NCBI GenBank assembly: GCA_022823105.1
Contig: JAJDXU010000086.1
Location: forward strand, 1-8,331
DNA: 8,331 nt
From: Dehalococcoidia bacterium
Lineage (GTDB): Bacteria; Chloroflexota; Dehalococcoidia; Lucifugimonadales; UBA3495
Direction of reading: 5' to 3'
Below are positions 5,218 to 8,331 of this stretch, one piece after another. The translations under genes and the position numbers were made by a program. Under the pieces are notes generated by a model. That model was not told the origin of the DNA and did no database searches. It saw only the letters and a program-made list of their open reading frames with translations. Position 1 is the first letter of the stretch; the number at the start of each line of letters is the position of its first letter.

Positions 5218-6327
5218 CTACGCGCCGGACGGAAGAAACTCCCCGACGTCCAGGTCGTCCATGGCGGTCAGGGTGCGCTGCAAACCCACCTCGCCCAGCC
5301 GCCGACTTCTTTCGTTGGTGAGGTCCAGTTGAGCCCCGGCGATGATTGGCACGCGGAAGCATGTGAGCATGGCCTCCCGATAAGACCGCCAACACCCGTC
5401 TCCTGTCAGGCTGCCCGGCCGAACGCTGTTCACCACATCCCTGTATATCTCAATCGCGTCCCGCTCGATTCTGCGACGGACATCGGTACCGACGCTGGAC
5501 GACAGAAAATACGCTATGTCGTACAGACCGCTCCCAATGCCGTTGACCTGCCAATCGACCAGCGCCACGCCGGGGTTGTCACTCTTGTCGAAGAACATAT
5601 TGTCCAACCGGAAATCGCCGTGGATCAGCGTTTGCGCTCCTCGGTCCATCGCGGCGGAGTGTTCCGCGAGACAGGATCCATAGGATTTCGCCAGCCTGCG
5701 CATCGGCTGTGAAAACTGGTCGCCGAAAAGATCTAACGCCCTGGGCAGGCTGAGTTGGTACACGGACTGGAGCACCGCGTGCTGTTCCAGTGTCCGCGGA
5801 TTGTGGACGGTGGCAACCGGAGGCACGTCCACCCGGTCCCAAAACTGCCCGTGCAGGCGGCCGGCAGCACGGATCGCGGCCATCGCCTGCGTTTCACTGG
5901 CGCCGTTAACCTGATCCGCCGTTTCCATGTGCTCCAGGTCTTCGAGTATCAGCACAAAGTCGTGCTGATCCGGATCAAAGCCTTCATACATCAACGACGG
6001 CGACCGCACCGGCACATCCGGAGCCAGGACCCGATAAAACTCGCACTCCCGCTGGTACAACCGCAACTGAAGAGCGGTTCGCCGGGTATTTTCGTCCGAG
6101 CTCGGTAGCTTGACAATGACGCTGGAAGGCGCAAAACCTTCACCGCCTCCATACGTTAAACGGCACCGCAGAATTCTCCCCACCATGCCCACTCCCGCGC
6201 CGATCTCCTCATGGGCTACGCCGTCAATCGGTGGCACGAACTTCCCCGTGCCCGACCTCAAGGCTCGTCGAAGCCAGTCGGCGGTAATGCCGTCCTCGCT
6301 CTCGGGAATGTCTAAAATCTGGGGCAA
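5218..6327 (-). CDS. Aminoglycoside phosphotransferase/ecdysteroid-kinase-like phosphotransferase
   Basis: This 369-aa soluble protein has the APH-type kinase fold. In order, a Gly-rich segment GAGVGMVGRI lies at residues 43-52 and the ATP-anchoring lysine K73 is in SVIVKLP. A helix glutamate, E95 or E97, sits in RECEFYR, and the hinge is LILEDL (126-131). The catalytic loop is HGDFRLDN (236-243, Asp238 as base, Asn243), and the metal-binding Asp258 is in LVDWQ. This layout resembles the EcKinase/choline-kinase-like branch more than clinical resistance enzymes. The substrate is unknown and a resistance role should not be assumed. The start is TTG at 6325-6327, with only a weak, distant AAAGG (6340-6344). 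No ATG or GTG lies closer in frame, and residues 13-23 (GITADWLRRAL) already match the usual beginning of this family. radC follows 118 bp downstream. Confidence 0.85.
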   Translation of the reverse strand: MPQILDIPESEDGITADWLRRALRSGTGKFVPPIDGVAHEEIGAGVGMVGRILRCRLTYGGGEGFAPSSVIVKLPSSDENTRRTALQLRLYQRECEFYRVLAPDVPVRSPSLMYEGFDPDQHDFVLILEDLEHMETADQVNGASETQAMAAIRAAGRLHGQFWDRVDVPPVATVHNPRTLEQHAVLQSVYQLSLPRALDLFGDQFSQPMRRLAKSYGSCLAEHSAAMDRGAQTLIHGDFRLDNMFFDKSDNPGVALVDWQVNGIGSGLYDIAYFLSSSVGTDVRRRIERDAIEIYRDVVNSVRPGSLTGDGCWRSYREAMLTCFRVPIIAGAQLDLTNERSRRLGEVGLQRTLTAMDDLDVGEFLPSGA

Positions 6328-6371
6328 TTTGAGACTTGGCCTTTGTCGCGTCGTAATCGCAGGATTGCTCC

Positions 6372-6409
6372 ATGACGACGGGGCGAACCGCGATTCGCCC
6401 CGTCGTCAT
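6372..6409. repeat. Perfect 16-bp inverted repeat in the 105-bp gap between the TPP enzyme and the phosphotransferase
   Basis: ATGACGACGGGGCGAA (6372-6387) and its exact reverse complement (6394-6409) flank a 6-nt spacer CCGCGA. No T-run follows on either strand, so it is not a standard intrinsic terminator. It could be a U-less hairpin ending the TPP-enzyme transcript, an RNA-stabilising hairpin, or one copy of a dispersed palindromic (REP/MITE-like) element. No second copy is present in this window. The rest of the gap (6328-6371 and 6410-6432) shows nothing I recognise. Confidence 0.85.
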
Positions 6410-6432
6410 TCGCACCGTTCGGCGCTCCGTTT

Positions 6433-8079
6433 CTAGTCAAACCGGAACTTGGAGAACGTCCCCTCTTCCTTGGTGATGAACTCCAGCAGGGCCGGGCGGC
6501 CGTCCGCATTCGCCTGCATCGCCCTCTGCATCGCCGGCTTGATCTCGTCCGGAGTGTGGATCTGCTCGGCATATGCGCCCAGCGCCACCGCCACCTGGTA
6601 GAAATCCCCGCTCAGGTCCTTCAGCCCGTAACGTTCCACCGCAGTGGGTATGCGGCTGTCCGGGTAAATCGCCATCGTCGAGTTGTTCATCACCACCGTC
6701 GTGATCGGGATATTGGCGCGGACTGCCGTCTCCACGTCCAGGCCAATCATGCCGAACGCCGCGTCTCCCATGAAGTTGATCACCATCTTCTCCGGCGCAG
6801 CCATCTTGGCTCCCATCGCCAGGCCCAGGCTGTATCCCAATTGCGTGGACTTGCCCCACCCGATGAAGCTCCGCGGTGCCCTTGCCTCCCAGAACGGCGA
6901 CACCTGCTCCCGCGGGCTGCCGGATTCGTGGGTCACGATCGTGTTGTCCAGGTCCACGGTGTGCATGATGTCCCAGACCACACGGTAAGGGTTCAGCGGC
7001 ACCTCGTCGCTGGTCAGCCTGGGCATCCATTCGGCCAACCACGCCTCCCGGGTCGCCGAAATCTCATCGGCCAACTCTTGGTTGGGTGCCCGCTGTTGCG
7101 CCCCCTGGGCTTTCAACTCGTCGATGAACTGGCGCAGCGCCAGTTTGGCGTCGCCCAGTATGGGATATTCGGTTCGATAGTCTTTGTTGATGTCCCCGTC
7201 GCCGTTGGTCAGGTGGATGAGCGTTTTCCCAGGGGGAATCGGCACGGTGAAGCTGCTCTTGGTAAAGCTCACCCCCGCTCCAAAGACCACGTCCGAATTG
7301 GTCAGGAACCGATGCACCGGCCCGGTTTGGCTGGACCCGCCCACGCCCAGCGCCAACGGGTGATTCTCAGGGAACGCGCTCTTGCCTTCCAACGTCGTCA
7401 ATACGGGAATCTGCAAAAACTCCGCTAACTCCATCAATTCATCCGTGGCCTCAGCGTAAAGCACGCCTTGTCCCGCAATGATCACCGGCCTTTGCGCCGA
7501 CAGGAATCCTCGGGCTGCCCGGGTAACCGCGGCCGGGTCGGCCGCAACTCTCATCTGCACCGGAGGTATGTAGTCGAAATCCTCTTCGCTGATTTGATCC
7601 GCCGACAGGTCCGACGGAATCTCCAGCAGTACCGGACCCGGCTTGCCCGACCGTAGCTTGGTGAACGCCTGGCGCATCAACTCCGGCACCCGGTCGGCGA
7701 AGTTCACATGCGCCGCCCATTTGGTTATCGATTCATAGGCTTTCACCGGGTGGAAGTTGGGTTCCACCCCCAGTCGGTTCCGCGCCACTCCCGCCGGCAG
7801 CACCAGGATGGGCACCGAGTCCGCGTAAGCCTGCGCTACTCCGCCGAACGCATTCTCCGCGCCGGGGCCGTTCTGCGCCAGGAATATGCCCGTCTTCCTG
7901 CCGTTGGTGACTCTGGAAAACCCGTCTGCCATGTGTACGCCGGTCCGCTCCTGCCGGCATACCACCGGTCGGATGCCTGCGATGGCCGCCGCCTCGATCA
8001 GCGGGTTGGACGGCATGACTGCTATCCAGTCCACGCCCTCCATTTTCAGTACGTTTGCTACAGCGGTAACTCCGTCCAC
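6433..8079 (-). CDS. Thiamine-pyrophosphate-dependent enzyme, acetolactate synthase large-subunit-like
   Basis: The 548-aa product has the three-domain layout of the acetolactate synthase/benzoylformate decarboxylase superfamily. The N-terminal PYR domain carries E44 in CRQERTGVHMADG, the glutamate that activates the TPP aminopyrimidine, and QNGPGAENAFGG (69-80). The central domain contains PVIIAGQG (198-205) and FGAGVSF (266-272). The C-terminal PP domain has GWGKSTQLGYSLGLAMGAKMA (407-427) and the Mg-TPP motif GDA (438-440) through MNN (464-466). GDA replaces the usual GDG. The reaction is not determinable: carboligase, decarboxylase and lyase members share this frame. No small regulatory subunit (ilvN) or other branched-chain genes are adjacent, so a housekeeping acetolactate synthase role is not supported. 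The GTG start has a good ribosome site. Confidence 0.85.
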   Translation of the reverse strand: MDGVTAVANVLKMEGVDWIAVMPSNPLIEAAAIAGIRPVVCRQERTGVHMADGFSRVTNGRKTGIFLAQNGPGAENAFGGVAQAYADSVPILVLPAGVARNRLGVEPNFHPVKAYESITKWAAHVNFADRVPELMRQAFTKLRSGKPGPVLLEIPSDLSADQISEEDFDYIPPVQMRVAADPAAVTRAARGFLSAQRPVIIAGQGVLYAEATDELMELAEFLQIPVLTTLEGKSAFPENHPLALGVGGSSQTGPVHRFLTNSDVVFGAGVSFTKSSFTVPIPPGKTLIHLTNGDGDINKDYRTEYPILGDAKLALRQFIDELKAQGAQQRAPNQELADEISATREAWLAEWMPRLTSDEVPLNPYRVVWDIMHTVDLDNTIVTHESGSPREQVSPFWEARAPRSFIGWGKSTQLGYSLGLAMGAKMAAPEKMVINFMGDAAFGMIGLDVETAVRANIPITTVVMNNSTMAIYPDSRIPTAVERYGLKDLSGDFYQVAVALGAYAEQIHTPDEIKPAMQRAMQANADGRPALLEFITKEEGTFSKFRFD

Positions 8080-8086
8080 GGTTTGA

Positions 8087-8092
8087 CTCCTC
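8087..8092 (-). promoter_or_regulatory. Ribosome binding site of the TPP enzyme gene
   Basis: GAGGAG on the minus strand lies 7 nt upstream of the GTG at 8077-8079 and fixes that start. The rest of the 90-bp gap up to the hydrolase stop holds no convincing promoter or terminator. Confidence 0.8.
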
Positions 8093-8169
8093 TACGTTGT
8101 TTGGCGCAACGGCGCGGTTCCCCGGTATTGGCGGACCCGAATCAACTTCGGCTGCTCGCGTCCCGCCGG

Positions 8170-8331
8170 TTATTCGATCTCCGACAGGAAAGCGTCCAAC
8201 GCCTCGTTGAATTCAACGGGCTTTTCCACCATGGGAAAGTGCCCGGCCTCTCTCATCTTGATTAATCTGGAGCCCGGGACAGCGCGGTGAATCTCCTCTT
8301 CGTAATTCCCGGTCGCCAACGGGTCGTCCAC
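8170..8331 (-). CDS. Alpha/beta hydrolase, C-terminal fragment (5' end outside window)
   Basis: The last 53 codons are visible, ending in TAA at 8170-8172 on the minus strand. The peptide starts VDDPLATGNYEEEIHRAVPG and ends in AGHFPMVEKPVEFNEALDAFL plus a short tail. The GHFPMVEKP motif is the classic alpha/beta hydrolase catalytic-histidine segment (His31 of the fragment). It is followed by the C-terminal helix found in lactonase/esterase/haloperoxidase-like members. One of the Asp residues at the fragment's start may be the acid of the triad. The nucleophile and substrate determinants are outside the window. It lies 90 bp upstream of the TPP enzyme on the same strand and may share its transcript. 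Confidence 0.85.
   Translation of the reverse strand: MDDPLATGNYEEEIHRAVPGSRLIKMREAGHFPMVEKPVEFNEALDAFLSEIE

Noticed and set aside
5218..6327. Calling the phosphotransferase an aminoglycoside resistance gene.
   Set aside because: Only the generic kinase motifs are shared; the overall layout fits the EcKinase-like branch and nothing nearby suggests a resistance island.
6556..7428. Plus-strand 290-aa open frame over the TPP enzyme.
   Set aside because: It is an Arg/His/Gln-rich shadow antisense to a gene with clear TPP motifs, with no ribosome site.

Overview
The window is a compact, GC-rich bacterial chromosome segment with frequent GTG/TTG starts and very short intergenic gaps. It encodes core metabolism and housekeeping genes, and I see no phage, transposon, CRISPR, tRNA or rRNA signal. 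The protein flavour, including the siroheme sulfite/nitrite reductase, the stand-alone HemD and the TPP enzyme, is compatible with Chloroflexota or another high-GC lineage. That is a low-confidence impression and no marker gene settles it.

Left part (+ strand). The window opens inside pstB, the ATPase of the phosphate ABC transporter, followed by phoU. Together these are the 3' end of a pst-phoU operon. A strong sigma-70-type promoter (996-1024) then starts a second unit: a siroheme nitrite/sulfite reductase (1193-3028) and uroporphyrinogen-III synthase hemD (3047-3871), which makes the precursor of the reductase's siroheme cofactor.

The most interesting part lies between that promoter and the reductase gene. 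A 24-codon ORF (1033-1107) begins within a few nucleotides of the predicted transcription start and has no Shine-Dalgarno, so it looks leaderless. It carries six Cys codons, including TGC-GTC-TGC-GCT followed by three consecutive TGT. It is followed by a hairpin at its Cys-rich end, a competing segment that copies part of a terminator arm, and a textbook intrinsic terminator (9-bp perfect stem plus U7) about 20 nt before the reductase start. This has every part of a trp/his-type ribosome-mediated attenuator that senses cysteine. It would tie sulfite reduction and siroheme precursor supply to Cys-tRNA charging, and it argues that the enzyme is an assimilatory sulfite reductase rather than a nitrite reductase.

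Right part (- strand). In transcription order (right to left) there is the C-terminus of an alpha/beta hydrolase, a TPP-dependent acetolactate-synthase-like enzyme, a 105-bp gap with a perfect 16-bp inverted repeat, an APH/ecdysteroid-kinase-like phosphotransferase, radC and a small cupin. The cupin converges on hemD, and the two genes share the palindromic tetranucleotide CTAG as overlapping stop codons. The function of the TPP enzyme, the phosphotransferase and the cupin beyond family level cannot be read from this window.
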